Source: UBA2377 sp964429385 (lineage in GTDB: Bacteria; Verrucomicrobiota; Verrucomicrobiia; Opitutales; Opitutaceae). Taken from it: a stretch of 64,000 bases of DNA. This document shows positions 50,227 to 58,623 of the stretch, piece after piece. Each line of letters opens with the position of its first letter. Positions within the stretch are counted from its first letter, which is position 1. Position numbers and translations under genes: made by a program. The notes under the pieces are model-generated. The model was not told where the DNA came from and did no database searches. It saw only the letters and a program-made list of their open reading frames with translations. Where the stretch lies: the NCBI GenBank assembly GCA_964429385.1, contig CAYSBR010000005.1, positions 1-64,000 of the forward strand. The letters run 5' to 3'.

Positions 50227-51330
50227 ATGAAAAACTATCTGTCGGTGGTTGGCTTGGTTGCATGGGCCTGTCTCGTCGCGCCGTTGGCCCATGCGGGAAA
50301 GGAGGGACCACGGCCGGGCTCGGTGAGCGCATCCGGTGTCGAGCACTGGAACATCGGCATCAAGGGGACTGAGGCGGTCAAGGCGCAGGCGGAAGGCGAC
50401 CGGTTTATGGGCTCGGTCCTCGTCGCGAGGGGCGACGAAACAATTTTCGAGATGAACTCCGGCTGGGCCAACGCGGAGTGGCAGGTGCCGAATTCGGCAG
50501 CGACGAAGTTCCGGATCGGCTCGGTCACCAAGCAATTCACCGCCGCGGCGATCCTGCTGCTGGAGGAGCGAGGCAAGTTGAGCGTGGACGATCCGCTTTC
50601 GAAGCACGTCGCCGGGGTGCCCGCGGCTTGGAACAAGATCACGCTGCGGCACCTGCTGGGCCACACGTCGGGCATCCCGGATTTCACGGCGTTGCCGCCC
50701 TACAAGGAGTGGAAGACCACCGGCCCGTCGCCCGGCATGATCTTCGAGCGGATGCGCGAGCTGCCGTTGGAGTTCAGCCCAAGCTCCCGGTTCCAATACA
50801 GCAACACGGGCTATATCCTGCTCGGGTGGGTGATCGAGCTGGTCTCGGGGCAGACCTACCGCGAGTTCGTGAAACAGAACATTTTCGAGCCGCTGGGCTT
50901 GGCGGACACCGGCTACGATTCCACCATTGCGGTCATCCCGCGGCGCGCGGCGGGCTACATCTCGGGCGCCCGTGGCCTGCGCAACGCCAACTACTTGGAC
51001 ATGCGCGTGCCGCACGGTGCCGGCGGCCTGTATTCCACGACCGGTGACCTGTGCAAATGGACGCAGGCCCTGTTCGGCGGAAAATTCCTGCAGTCCAGCT
51101 CGCTGGAGAAGATGACCACACCGGGGAAAGGCGGCTACGCGTTCGGGCTCTCGGTCGGGACGAAGAACGGACGCAAGCGGTTCGCGCACGCCGGTGGCAT
51201 CGACGGTTTCGGGTCGTTCCTCGCGTATTTTCCAGCCAGTGGCGTCATAATCGTCGTGCTCTCGAACGTCGAAGGCCCCGCCGCCCCGGAGCTGGAGGAG
51301 CGGCTCGAGGCGATCTATTTCGGGGACTAA
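50227..51330 (+). CDS. Exported serine hydrolase, beta-lactamase family
   Basis: The ATG at 50227 gives 367 residues with a signal peptide (MKNYLSVVGLVAWACLVAPL, cut near AHA-G). Motifs are SVTK (Ser99, Lys102), Y-x-N in FQYSNTGYILLG, and the third-motif region in RFAHAGGIDGFGS. It has no C-terminal extension, in contrast with the other two serine hydrolases in the window. It is probably periplasmic; the substrate is unknown. No Shine-Dalgarno sequence precedes the ATG. Confidence 0.84.
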   Translation: MKNYLSVVGLVAWACLVAPLAHAGKEGPRPGSVSASGVEHWNIGIKGTEAVKAQAEGDRFMGSVLVARGDETIFEMNSGWANAEWQVPNSAATKFRIGSVTKQFTAAAILLLEERGKLSVDDPLSKHVAGVPAAWNKITLRHLLGHTSGIPDFTALPPYKEWKTTGPSPGMIFERMRELPLEFSPSSRFQYSNTGYILLGWVIELVSGQTYREFVKQNIFEPLGLADTGYDSTIAVIPRRAAGYISGARGLRNANYLDMRVPHGAGGLYSTTGDLCKWTQALFGGKFLQSSSLEKMTTPGKGGYAFGLSVGTKNGRKRFAHAGGIDGFGSFLAYFPASGVIIVVLSNVEGPAAPELEERLEAIYFGD

Positions 51331-51412
51331 CGCGCAGGTGCCGATTCGGCCGTCGGCGACATGGCCCGACGGATAGCCGAGGGGGCGGATGCCGTGGTAT
51401 TTGGCGGTTAAG

Positions 51413-51498
51413 TATCTGTGCGATAACATGATTAATATAATCATTAACTCCACATGGATAATTCTTTAAGAAATAATTTATCTGTGCATTATCTGTGC
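51413..51498 (+). promoter_or_regulatory. Candidate operator/promoter region of the HipA-like gene
   Basis: This AT-rich patch upstream of the HipA-like gene contains the word TATCTGTGC three times (51413-51421, 51479-51487, 51490-51498). The last two copies are 11 bases apart and the first is 66 bases upstream, that is whole helical turns. It also holds the palindromes ATGATTA-ATA-TAATCAT (51428-51444) and TTCTT-T-AAGAA (51462-51472). The repeated word ends 10 bases before the ATG. HipB-like regulators bind repeated dyads, so autoregulation by the protein's own DNA-binding domain is plausible. Confidence 0.5.
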
Positions 51499-51508
51499 CT
51501 ATCGCGCC

Positions 51509-52882
51509 ATGCCCCGTGCATCACAGATTTCGTCCCATGACCTGACTTTGCAGATGCAGAGCAGCGGGGTCGTCTCTGCCCAGCAACTGGCAATGGCGCT
51601 GGGGGTGGATCGTTCGACCATCTCGCGCGGGCTGTCCGGGCTGGGCGAGGCTGTGCTGCGGATGGGGGCGGCGCGCAGCACACGCTACGCTTTGCGGCGA
51701 TCGGTGCGGCATGTCGGTCGGCGCTGGCCGCTGTATCGCATTGATGGGGACGGGCGGGCGCAGTCGTTGGGTGAACTGCACGCGCTGCATGGGGGATTTT
51801 TCTGGGAAGCCGGGGGCGCGCCTCCGATCTGGCTGCGTCATGGCTACGCCAACGGGCTCTTTCCCGGACTGCCGTTCTTCCTTTCGGATATCCGGCCGCA
51901 GGGATTCATGGGGCGGGCCATCGCGCATTCGATCCGCGCCAGCCTCGGGGTGCCGGCGGATCCGCGCAACTGGCAGGATGACGATACGCTGACCTACTTG
52001 CTCACTCACGGCGATGATCTGCCCGGCGACTGGGTGCTGGGCGAAAGGATGGTTGAGCAGGCATGGCGGCGGACCGATCCGGCGGCGGCAAGAATCCTGG
52101 AGGACATGCGCCCGGAGCACTATGCGGCCTTGGCCGATGCGGCGATGGCCGGTGGCCCGGTCGGGCCATCAGCGGAAGGCGAGCAACCCAAGTTCACCAC
52201 CGATATTTATACCCCGCAGGGCGGTCGACGACCGGTGTTGGTCAAGTTTTCGTCTCCGCTCGTCACCCCGGCGGGCCGGCGCTGGGCGGACTTGCTGGCG
52301 GCCGAGCATCATGCCCTGGCCGTATTGAGAGCGCATGGCGTGGAGACCGCCCAATCCATCCTGTTGGATGCGGGAGGCCGCCGGTTTTTGGAGGTCACCC
52401 GGTTCGATCGGGTCGGGGCGCATGGCCGGCGCGGTCTGCTCACGCTCCGGGCGGTCGAGAGCGGGCTGCTCGAGGAGGCGGCCGCGGATTGGCCGGCCGT
52501 CGCGCGGGGTATGGCGGCAGCAGGGTTGCTGTCGGCAACGGATGCGGACGCATTGCGCCTGCGCTGGTGTTTTGGGCAATTGATCGGAAACACCGACATG
52601 CATCTGGCCAACGCCAGCGTGTGGTTCGGCGATGAGGAGCCGTTTCGCCTCGCGCCGGTTTACGACATGTTGCCGATGTTATTTGCGCCGGGCGCGCAGG
52701 GCGAAGTGGTGCCGCGGGAGTTTGTGGCGCCTCCGGTGCTGCCCGCGCTCCGGGAGGCTCACGCGGCGGTCAGGCCTTGGGCGTTGGAGTTTTGGCAGCG
52801 GGTCGCGGCGGACGACCGGATATCGGCGGAGTTTCGGGCAATCGGGGCGGATGCACAACGCCGGATCGGCAGCGCGACCTGA
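51509..52882 (+). CDS. HipA-family kinase-like toxin of the YjjJ type, with fused DNA-binding domain
   Basis: The 457-residue protein begins with a winged or helix-turn-helix DNA-binding segment (SSGVVSAQQLAMALGVDRST, then ISRGLSGLGEAVLRMG, about residues 18-55). The HipA kinase part follows: PKFTTDIYTPQGGRRPVLVK (ATP-binding Lys region), then LRWCFGQLIGNTDMHLANAS (catalytic Asp with the G-N-x-D-x-H-x-x-N signature) and APVYDMLPM (metal-binding Asp). The size and order match YjjJ-type HipA proteins, which carry their own DNA-binding domain instead of a separate HipB. HipA kinases phosphorylate aminoacyl-tRNA synthetases in studied cases. No hipB gene is adjacent. Confidence 0.85.
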   Translation: MPRASQISSHDLTLQMQSSGVVSAQQLAMALGVDRSTISRGLSGLGEAVLRMGAARSTRYALRRSVRHVGRRWPLYRIDGDGRAQSLGELHALHGGFFWEAGGAPPIWLRHGYANGLFPGLPFFLSDIRPQGFMGRAIAHSIRASLGVPADPRNWQDDDTLTYLLTHGDDLPGDWVLGERMVEQAWRRTDPAAARILEDMRPEHYAALADAAMAGGPVGPSAEGEQPKFTTDIYTPQGGRRPVLVKFSSPLVTPAGRRWADLLAAEHHALAVLRAHGVETAQSILLDAGGRRFLEVTRFDRVGAHGRRGLLTLRAVESGLLEEAAADWPAVARGMAAAGLLSATDADALRLRWCFGQLIGNTDMHLANASVWFGDEEPFRLAPVYDMLPMLFAPGAQGEVVPREFVAPPVLPALREAHAAVRPWALEFWQRVAADDRISAEFRAIGADAQRRIGSAT

Positions 52883-52952
52883 AACCGGCGGAGCAGGAAG
52901 CCAAGTATCGGGCAGCGGGTAGGAGAGCAAGAGGGTTCCGCTTGGGTGTAAC

Positions 52953-55322
52953 TCAAAGTTGTGTCAAGATAGGGGCAGCTTCCTTTCTGAGTTCCCGGGC
53001 GGCGGTGACGAGGTGGGCGAGGGCGGGTTTTACTTCGGCCCAGCCGCGGGTTTTGAGGCCGCAGTCGGGGTTGACCCAGAGATTTTCCGGGGGAAGCACG
53101 GCGGCGGCTTTCCGCATGAGGGCGACCATTTCCGCCACGGTGGGGACGCGGGGGGAGTGGATGTCGTAAACGCCGGGACCGATTTCGTTGGGATATTTGA
53201 AATCCACGAAGGCGCCGAGCAGCTCCATGTTGGAACGCGAGGTTTCGATCGTGATGACGTCGGCCTCCAGCGCGGCGATGGCGGCAATGATGTCGTTGAA
53301 CTCCGAGTAGCACATGTGCGTGTGGATCTGGGTGTCGTCGCGCACGCCTGCGGCGCTCAGGCGGAAGGCGTTTACCGCCCAGTCGAGGTAGTTTTTCCAA
53401 TCCGCCCGGCGGAGCGGCAGGCCTTCACGGATGGCGGGCTCATCAATCTGGATGGCGGCGATGCCGGCTTTTTCGAGGTCGAGGACTTCGTCGCGCAGGG
53501 CGAGGGCGATCTGGAAGGTGGTGTCGCGGCGCGGCTGGTCGTTACGCACGAAGCTCCATTGGAGAATCGTGACCGGGCCGGTGAGCATGCCCTTCATCGG
53601 GCGCTGGGTGAGCGACTGCGCAAAGGCGGACCAGCGCACGGTCATCGGCCGCGGACGGGCGACATCGCCGTAGATGACCGGCGGTTTGACGTAGCGGGAA
53701 CCGTAGCTTTGCACCCAGCCGTTGGTGGTGAAGGCAAAGCCGTCGAGCTGTTCGCCAAAGTATTCGACCATGTCGTTGCGCTCGAACTCGCCGTGGACGA
53801 GCATGTCGAGGCCGGTCTCTTCCTGGAAGCGGACGCAGGCGCGGGTTTCGGCTTCGAGGAATGCTTCGTAGTCGGTGTCGGTGAGTTCACGCTTTTTCCA
53901 TCTGGCGCGGGCGGCCCGCACGGTGTCGGTCTGCGGGAATGATCCGATGGTCGTTGTCGGGAAGGCGGGCAGCCGGAGACGGGCGCGTTGCTGGGCCTGC
54001 CGGGTGACGAAGGGGCTGGCCCGATCGAAGTCGGCGGGCCGGATGGCGGCGGCGCGCGCCTTGACCTCGGGGCGATGGATGCGTGGGCTGGTGCGGCGTG
54101 AGTGCGCCGCCGCGGCGTTGGCGGCGAGGGCGGCCAGGTCGGGGGTGCCGGCGGCGAGATTGCGCAGAGCGGTGACTTCACCGAGTTTTTCCTCGGCGAA
54201 GGCGAGCCAGCCTTTCAGTTCGGGATCGAGCTTGGTCTCGTGGCGCAGTGTCACGGGAACGTGCAGGAGTGAGCAGGAGGGGGCGATGAGGAGGCGGGCG
54301 GGGGTGACGCGGGTGAGGGTTTTTTCGACCAGGGAGCGGAGCGCGGTAAAGTCGCTGCGCCAGATGTTGCGTCCGTCAATCAGGCCGAGGGAGAGGTGCT
54401 TCTGGCCGTCAAAATCCCGGAGGATCGCGTCTAGCTCTTCGGGTGCGCGCGAGAGGTCAACGTGCAGGGCGGCGACCGGAAGCTGGAGAAAGGCCGAGAG
54501 GTTGTCGCGCAGGCCGCCGAAGTAATTGGCGACGATGATCCGGAGTTGCGGCACGGCGGCGGTCAGCGTGGCGTAGGCCGAGGCGAGCGCGGCCCGTTCC
54601 TCGGCGCTGAGGTCGAGCGAGAAGATGGGCTCGTCAAGCTGAACCCATTCCGCGCCGAGGGCGGACAGGTTTTGCAGAATTTCGACATAGACGGGGAGCA
54701 GGCGTGGCAGGAGTTCAAACCGGTTGAAGCCGGGGTTTTGCGGATCCTGGACCTTGCCGAGTTTGAGGTAGGTGACCGGGCCGATGAGCACGGGCTTGGT
54801 TTTGATCCCCAGGCTGAGGGCTTCGTTGAACTCGGTGAAGGGTTTGTCGGTCGCGAGCTTGAAGCGGGTGTCGGCGTGAAATTCTGGGACGAGATAGTGG
54901 TAGTTGGTGTCGAACCACTTCGTCATCTCGCTCGCGTAGGTGGCGGCGGGCTGGCAATCGGCACACCCGCAGGTTGCGGCCACCTCGGCCTGCGTTTTCG
55001 GGCGGACGCCGCGGGCGATGGCAAAGCGGGTGTCGAGGTCCACTTCACCGCCATTCCAGCCGAAGCGCGGCGGGACGTTGCCGACGAGGCAGGTGAGGTC
55101 CAGCAGCTGGTCGTAGAAGCTGAAGTCGTTGGAGGGGATCATATCGATGCCGGCCGCCTGTTGGGTCAGCCAGTTCTGCTGGCGCAGGTTGCGGCCGATG
55201 GCTTCGAGTTCGGAGCGGGTGAGCTGCCCCGCCCAGTAGGCTTCAGTGGCTTTCTTGAGCTCGCGCTTTTCGCCGATGCGGGGGTAGCCGAGGGTGTGGG
55301 TGAGGGGCTTGGACGTATTCAT
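52953..55322 (-). CDS. metE: Cobalamin-independent methionine synthase
   Basis: The ATG at 55322 gives 789 residues, the usual size. The N-terminal half opens HTLGYPRIGEKRELKKATEA. The C-terminal half carries the zinc site: HTHMCYSEFNDIIAAIAALE (His, Cys), a Glu in TIETSRSNMELL, and Cys in NPDCGLKTRGW. It transfers a methyl group from methyl-tetrahydrofolate polyglutamate to homocysteine, in the cytoplasm. metY lies 295 bases upstream on the same strand. An upstream dyad at 55412-55441 is a possible operator. No B12 riboswitch was recognised. Confidence 0.94.
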   Translation of the reverse strand: MNTSKPLTHTLGYPRIGEKRELKKATEAYWAGQLTRSELEAIGRNLRQQNWLTQQAAGIDMIPSNDFSFYDQLLDLTCLVGNVPPRFGWNGGEVDLDTRFAIARGVRPKTQAEVAATCGCADCQPAATYASEMTKWFDTNYHYLVPEFHADTRFKLATDKPFTEFNEALSLGIKTKPVLIGPVTYLKLGKVQDPQNPGFNRFELLPRLLPVYVEILQNLSALGAEWVQLDEPIFSLDLSAEERAALASAYATLTAAVPQLRIIVANYFGGLRDNLSAFLQLPVAALHVDLSRAPEELDAILRDFDGQKHLSLGLIDGRNIWRSDFTALRSLVEKTLTRVTPARLLIAPSCSLLHVPVTLRHETKLDPELKGWLAFAEEKLGEVTALRNLAAGTPDLAALAANAAAAHSRRTSPRIHRPEVKARAAAIRPADFDRASPFVTRQAQQRARLRLPAFPTTTIGSFPQTDTVRAARARWKKRELTDTDYEAFLEAETRACVRFQEETGLDMLVHGEFERNDMVEYFGEQLDGFAFTTNGWVQSYGSRYVKPPVIYGDVARPRPMTVRWSAFAQSLTQRPMKGMLTGPVTILQWSFVRNDQPRRDTTFQIALALRDEVLDLEKAGIAAIQIDEPAIREGLPLRRADWKNYLDWAVNAFRLSAAGVRDDTQIHTHMCYSEFNDIIAAIAALEADVITIETSRSNMELLGAFVDFKYPNEIGPGVYDIHSPRVPTVAEMVALMRKAAAVLPPENLWVNPDCGLKTRGWAEVKPALAHLVTAARELRKEAAPILTQL

Positions 55323-55411
55323 AATCGTATGGGTGAAAGAGGAGCCTGGCGGGCCGGTCCGGCGTTGCCGTGGCGGGACCACAGGGGAGTTTATGGCGGT
55401 TGGCAAGTAAA

Positions 55412-55441
55412 CATATTTACGAATCAGTGATTGATGATATG
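55412..55441. promoter_or_regulatory. Candidate operator dyad upstream of metE
   Basis: A 30-bp AT-rich element begins CATAT (55412-55416) and ends ATATG (55437-55441), with the perfect 11-bp palindrome AATCA-G-TGATT (55422-55432) in its centre. It lies 90 bases upstream of the metE start in an otherwise GC-rich gap. A dimeric regulator such as an ArsR- or LysR-type methionine-cycle regulator could bind it; none is encoded nearby, so the identity is inference. Confidence 0.4.
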
Positions 55442-55561
55442 AAATTAATCGGACGGTTGGACCCGCGGCGGGCGGGCTGGACAAAGGGTGGCGTGGATCG
55501 CTTGCGTGCGCGTCGCCAGCGGGAGCAAAAAACGGCTTTGCTCAAGACGGACCTGAAAACA

Positions 55562-55595
55562 AAAACGCCCGCAGCCGGATGGCTGCGGGCGTTTT
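55562..55595. terminator. Terminator after metY
   Basis: AAAACGCCCGCAGCC (55562-55576) pairs perfectly with GGCTGCGGGCGTTTT (55581-55595) around GGAT. On the minus strand the hairpin follows the metY stop at 55618 after 22 bases and ends in a T-run. The other strand has a T-run too, so it works in both directions. It separates metY from metE, so metE needs its own promoter. Confidence 0.9.
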
Positions 55596-55617
55596 GGCCC
55601 GGGTGGTTCTGCCGTAA

Positions 55618-56916
55618 TCAGGCTTGGGCGAGCGCCTGCTCAAGATCGGCCTGCAGGTCGGCGAAGTCCTCGGTGCCGAGCGAGAGACGGATATAGTCGG
55701 GCGAGGTGCCGGTGGTGCGCTGTTCCTCGGCGGTCAGCTGGCTGTGGGTCGTGCTGGCCGGATGGATGGCGAGCGACTTCGAGTCACCGATGTTGGCGAG
55801 GTGGGAGAAGAGCTTGAGGCTTTCGATGAGCTTGCGGCCGGCGTCGTAACCGCCTTTGAGGCCGAAGCCGAGGAGGCCGCCGAAGCCGCCGCTGAGGTAT
55901 TTCTTCGCCGCGGTGTGGTTGGGGTTGTCCTTGAGGCCGGGGTAGTTGACCCAGGCGACTTTGTCGTGGGCGGCGAGGAATTCGGCGGTCTTGAGCGCGT
56001 TCTCGCAGATGCGCGGCATGCGCAGGTGCAGCGTTTCGAGACCCTGGAGCATGAGGAAGGAATTGAAAGGCGAGAGGCAGGCGCCGATATCGCGCAGGAG
56101 CTGCAGGCGCATTTTCAGGATGTAGGCGACATTGGCGCCGCCGGCGGGCGGGAAGCTCTTGAACGCCTCCCAATGGACGAGGCCGTGGTAGCTTTGATCG
56201 GGCTCGGTGAAGCCGGGGAAGCGGCCGCGACCCCAGTCGAAGTTGCCGCCGTCCACCACGATGCCGCCGATGGAGGTGCCGTGGCCGCCGATGTATTTTG
56301 TGCTGGAGTGCACGACGATGTTGGCGCCCCACTCAAACGGACGGTTGAGTATCGGGGAGAGGCAGGTGTTATCAATGATGAGGGGGACACCGGCCTCGCG
56401 GGCGATGGCGGCGACTTCCTCGAAGGGAAAGATGTTGAGGGCGGGATTGCCGAGGCCCTCGCCATAGAATGCCTTGGTGTTGGGGCGGAGCGCCCGGCGA
56501 AAGGCGTCGGGGTCGGCCGCATCCACGAAGGAGACCTCAATGCCCAGCTTGGGCAGGGTGTAGTGGAAGAGGTTGTAGGTGCCGCCGTAGAGCTGGGCGA
56601 CGGAGACGATGTGATCGCCCGCGCCCGCGATATTGAAGAGGGCGTCGGTGATGGCGGCCTGGCCCGAGCTGTGGGCGAGGGCGCCGGTGCCGCCTTCAAG
56701 GGCGGCCGTGCGCTGTTCGAAGACATCGGTCGTCGGATTCATGATCCGGGTGTAGATGTTGCCGAGTTCCTTCAAGGCGAAGAGGTTCGCGGCGTGCTCC
56801 GTGTCGCGAAACACGTAGCTGGTCGTCTGGTAGATCGGCACGGCGCGCGAGCCGGTCGTGGGGTCCGGCGTCTGGCCGGCGTGGATGGCTTTGGTTCCTA
56901 GTCCGTGGGGTTTCAT
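55618..56916 (-). CDS. metY: O-acetylhomoserine sulfhydrylase / aminocarboxypropyltransferase
   Basis: The ATG at 56916 gives 432 residues. It is a PLP-dependent Cys/Met-metabolism enzyme: AIHAGQTPDPTTGSRAVPIY, YTRIMNPTTDVFEQRTAALE, then the PLP lysine in IVVHSSTKYIGGHGTSIGG. The longer size and the G-H-G-T-x-I-G-G motif separate it from MetB/MetC and point to MetY, which makes homocysteine directly from O-acetylhomoserine and sulfide. Its product is the substrate of MetE encoded downstream. ilvA starts divergently 151 bases away. Confidence 0.9.
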   Translation of the reverse strand: MKPHGLGTKAIHAGQTPDPTTGSRAVPIYQTTSYVFRDTEHAANLFALKELGNIYTRIMNPTTDVFEQRTAALEGGTGALAHSSGQAAITDALFNIAGAGDHIVSVAQLYGGTYNLFHYTLPKLGIEVSFVDAADPDAFRRALRPNTKAFYGEGLGNPALNIFPFEEVAAIAREAGVPLIIDNTCLSPILNRPFEWGANIVVHSSTKYIGGHGTSIGGIVVDGGNFDWGRGRFPGFTEPDQSYHGLVHWEAFKSFPPAGGANVAYILKMRLQLLRDIGACLSPFNSFLMLQGLETLHLRMPRICENALKTAEFLAAHDKVAWVNYPGLKDNPNHTAAKKYLSGGFGGLLGFGLKGGYDAGRKLIESLKLFSHLANIGDSKSLAIHPASTTHSQLTAEEQRTTGTSPDYIRLSLGTEDFADLQADLEQALAQA

Positions 56917-57033
56917 CGGGAAAACATTCTGACCGGGCCGGGCCGGTGACAAGCGGCCATTATGTCATGGGCGTGCCCGCGAGTGGACAGCCAAATTCCG
57001 CATCGACAAGCGGGCGGCCGGTTGGAAGAACCA

Positions 57034-57067
57034 CCCCCTCCGAGGGGGTATCCCCCGAAGGTCCTTC
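57034..57067 (+). promoter_or_regulatory. Alternative hairpins in the ilvA leader
   Basis: GGGGG at 57044-57048 can pair either with CCCCC upstream (57034-57038, loop TCCGA) or with CCCCC downstream (57052-57056, loop TAT). The second choice sits next to GAAGGTCCTTC (57057-57067), which itself can fold (GAAG, CTTC) and covers the only ribosome-site-like bases directly before the ATG. The layout could let the leader switch between exposing and hiding the start, but no leader peptide or ligand is visible. Confidence 0.35.
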
Positions 57068-58576
57068 ATGATCGATTATCTGCAAAAAATCCTGGCCGCG
57101 CGCGTTTATGATGTGGCGCGGGAAACGTCTTTGGAAAAGGCCGCGGCCCTTTCCGCCCGACTCAATAATACATTGCTGTTGAAGCGGGAGGACACGCAGA
57201 GCGTGTTCTCCTTCAAGCTGCGCGGCGCCTACAACAAGATGGCCGGGCTTCCGCGCGAGGCGCTGGCGCGCGGGGTGGTGTGCGCGAGCGCGGGCAACCA
57301 TGCGCAGGGCGTGGCGCTCGCGGCGAAACGGCTGGGCACGCGGGCGGTCATCGTCATGCCGGTGACCACGCCGCTGGTGAAGATCCAGGCGGTGAAGGCG
57401 CGCGGGGGTGAAGTGGTGCTGCAGGGCGACTCCTACGATGAGGCCAGCGCGCATGCCTATGAAATCGAGCGGCGTGATGGGCTGACGTTTGTGCATCCTT
57501 TCGACGATCCCGAGGTGATTGCGGGACAGGGGACGATCGCGTTGGAGATCCTGCGCCAGCAGCAGGGGCCGTTGCATGCGATCTTTGTCGCGGTGGGCGG
57601 AGGCGGGTTGGCGGCCGGTATCGCCGCCTATGTGAAGCGGGTGCGACCGGCAGTGAAGATCATCGGGGTTGAGCCCGAGGATGCGGATGCCATGCACCGG
57701 TCTCTCCAGGCCGGGCGCCGGGTGAAGCTGGCGCATGCGGGACTCTTTGCCGACGGTGTGGCGGTGCGCGAAGTGGGGGTGGAACCCTTCCGGCTGTGCA
57801 AAAAACACCTCGATGAAGTCATTCTGGTGGACACGGACGACATCTGCGCGGCGACCAAGGATGTCTTTGAGGATACCCGCGCCGTACTTGAACCGGCGGG
57901 TGCGCTCGCGATTGCCGGAGCCAAGGCCTATGTCGAGCGCCACCGCTTGAAGGGGGAGACCCTGGTGGCGGTGGCCTGCGGCGCCAACCTGAACTTCGAC
58001 CGGCTGCGTTTCATCGCCGAGCGCGCGGAAATCGGCGAACACCGCGAAGCGGTCTTTGCGGTGACGATTCCCGAGGGACCGGGCAGCCTGCGACGCTTCT
58101 GCGCACTGGTCGGACGGCGCAGTGTGACGGAGTTCAATTACCGCATCGCGGACGAAAAGGACGCGCACATTTTTGTGGGGATACGGACCGCGGGCCGGGG
58201 CGAGAGCGAAAAGATCGCGGCGCATTTTACGCGGCATGGTTTCAAAACGCTCGATCTCACCGGCGATGAGATGGCCAAGCTGCACATCCGCCACCTCGTG
58301 GGCGGACGTTCCGCGCTGGCGGCGCACGAGCGGCTCTACCGCTTCGAGTTTCCCGAGCGTCCCGGGGCCTTGCTGGCTTTTCTGGATGCGATGCCGCCGG
58401 CTTGGAATATCAGTCTCTTTCATTACCGCAACCATGGTGCCGATTACGGCCGCGTGCTTGTGGGTCTGCAGGTGCCGCCCGAGTCTCAGGGCGCGTTGCA
58501 AAAATTCCTCAAGACTCTCGGCTACCTTTATTGGGATGAAAGCGACAATCCGGCCTACCGGCTTTTCCTGCGTTGA
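57068..58576 (+). CDS. ilvA: Biosynthetic threonine ammonia-lyase (threonine dehydratase)
   Basis: The 502-residue protein has the PLP lysine in VFSFKLRGAYNKM (Lys50), phosphate loops SAGNHAQGVALAA and VGGGGLAAG, and two C-terminal ACT-like regulatory domains from about residue 335 (REAVFAVTIPEGPGSLRRFC and ERLYRFEFPERPGALLAFLD). The two domains mark the long biosynthetic IlvA, inhibited by isoleucine. It converts threonine to 2-oxobutanoate, the first step to isoleucine. It is divergent from metY; the leader has alternative hairpins. Confidence 0.93.
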   Translation: MIDYLQKILAARVYDVARETSLEKAAALSARLNNTLLLKREDTQSVFSFKLRGAYNKMAGLPREALARGVVCASAGNHAQGVALAAKRLGTRAVIVMPVTTPLVKIQAVKARGGEVVLQGDSYDEASAHAYEIERRDGLTFVHPFDDPEVIAGQGTIALEILRQQQGPLHAIFVAVGGGGLAAGIAAYVKRVRPAVKIIGVEPEDADAMHRSLQAGRRVKLAHAGLFADGVAVREVGVEPFRLCKKHLDEVILVDTDDICAATKDVFEDTRAVLEPAGALAIAGAKAYVERHRLKGETLVAVACGANLNFDRLRFIAERAEIGEHREAVFAVTIPEGPGSLRRFCALVGRRSVTEFNYRIADEKDAHIFVGIRTAGRGESEKIAAHFTRHGFKTLDLTGDEMAKLHIRHLVGGRSALAAHERLYRFEFPERPGALLAFLDAMPPAWNISLFHYRNHGADYGRVLVGLQVPPESQGALQKFLKTLGYLYWDESDNPAYRLFLR

Positions 58577-58623
58577 GCCGGATGCAGAACCGCCACGCGT
58601 ATGAGCCCGACGATAGAGGTGCC

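Noticed and set aside
55323..55617. A SAM or cobalamin riboswitch upstream of metE
   Set aside because: No conserved core helices were recognised. Only an AT-rich dyad and the metY terminator are visible.
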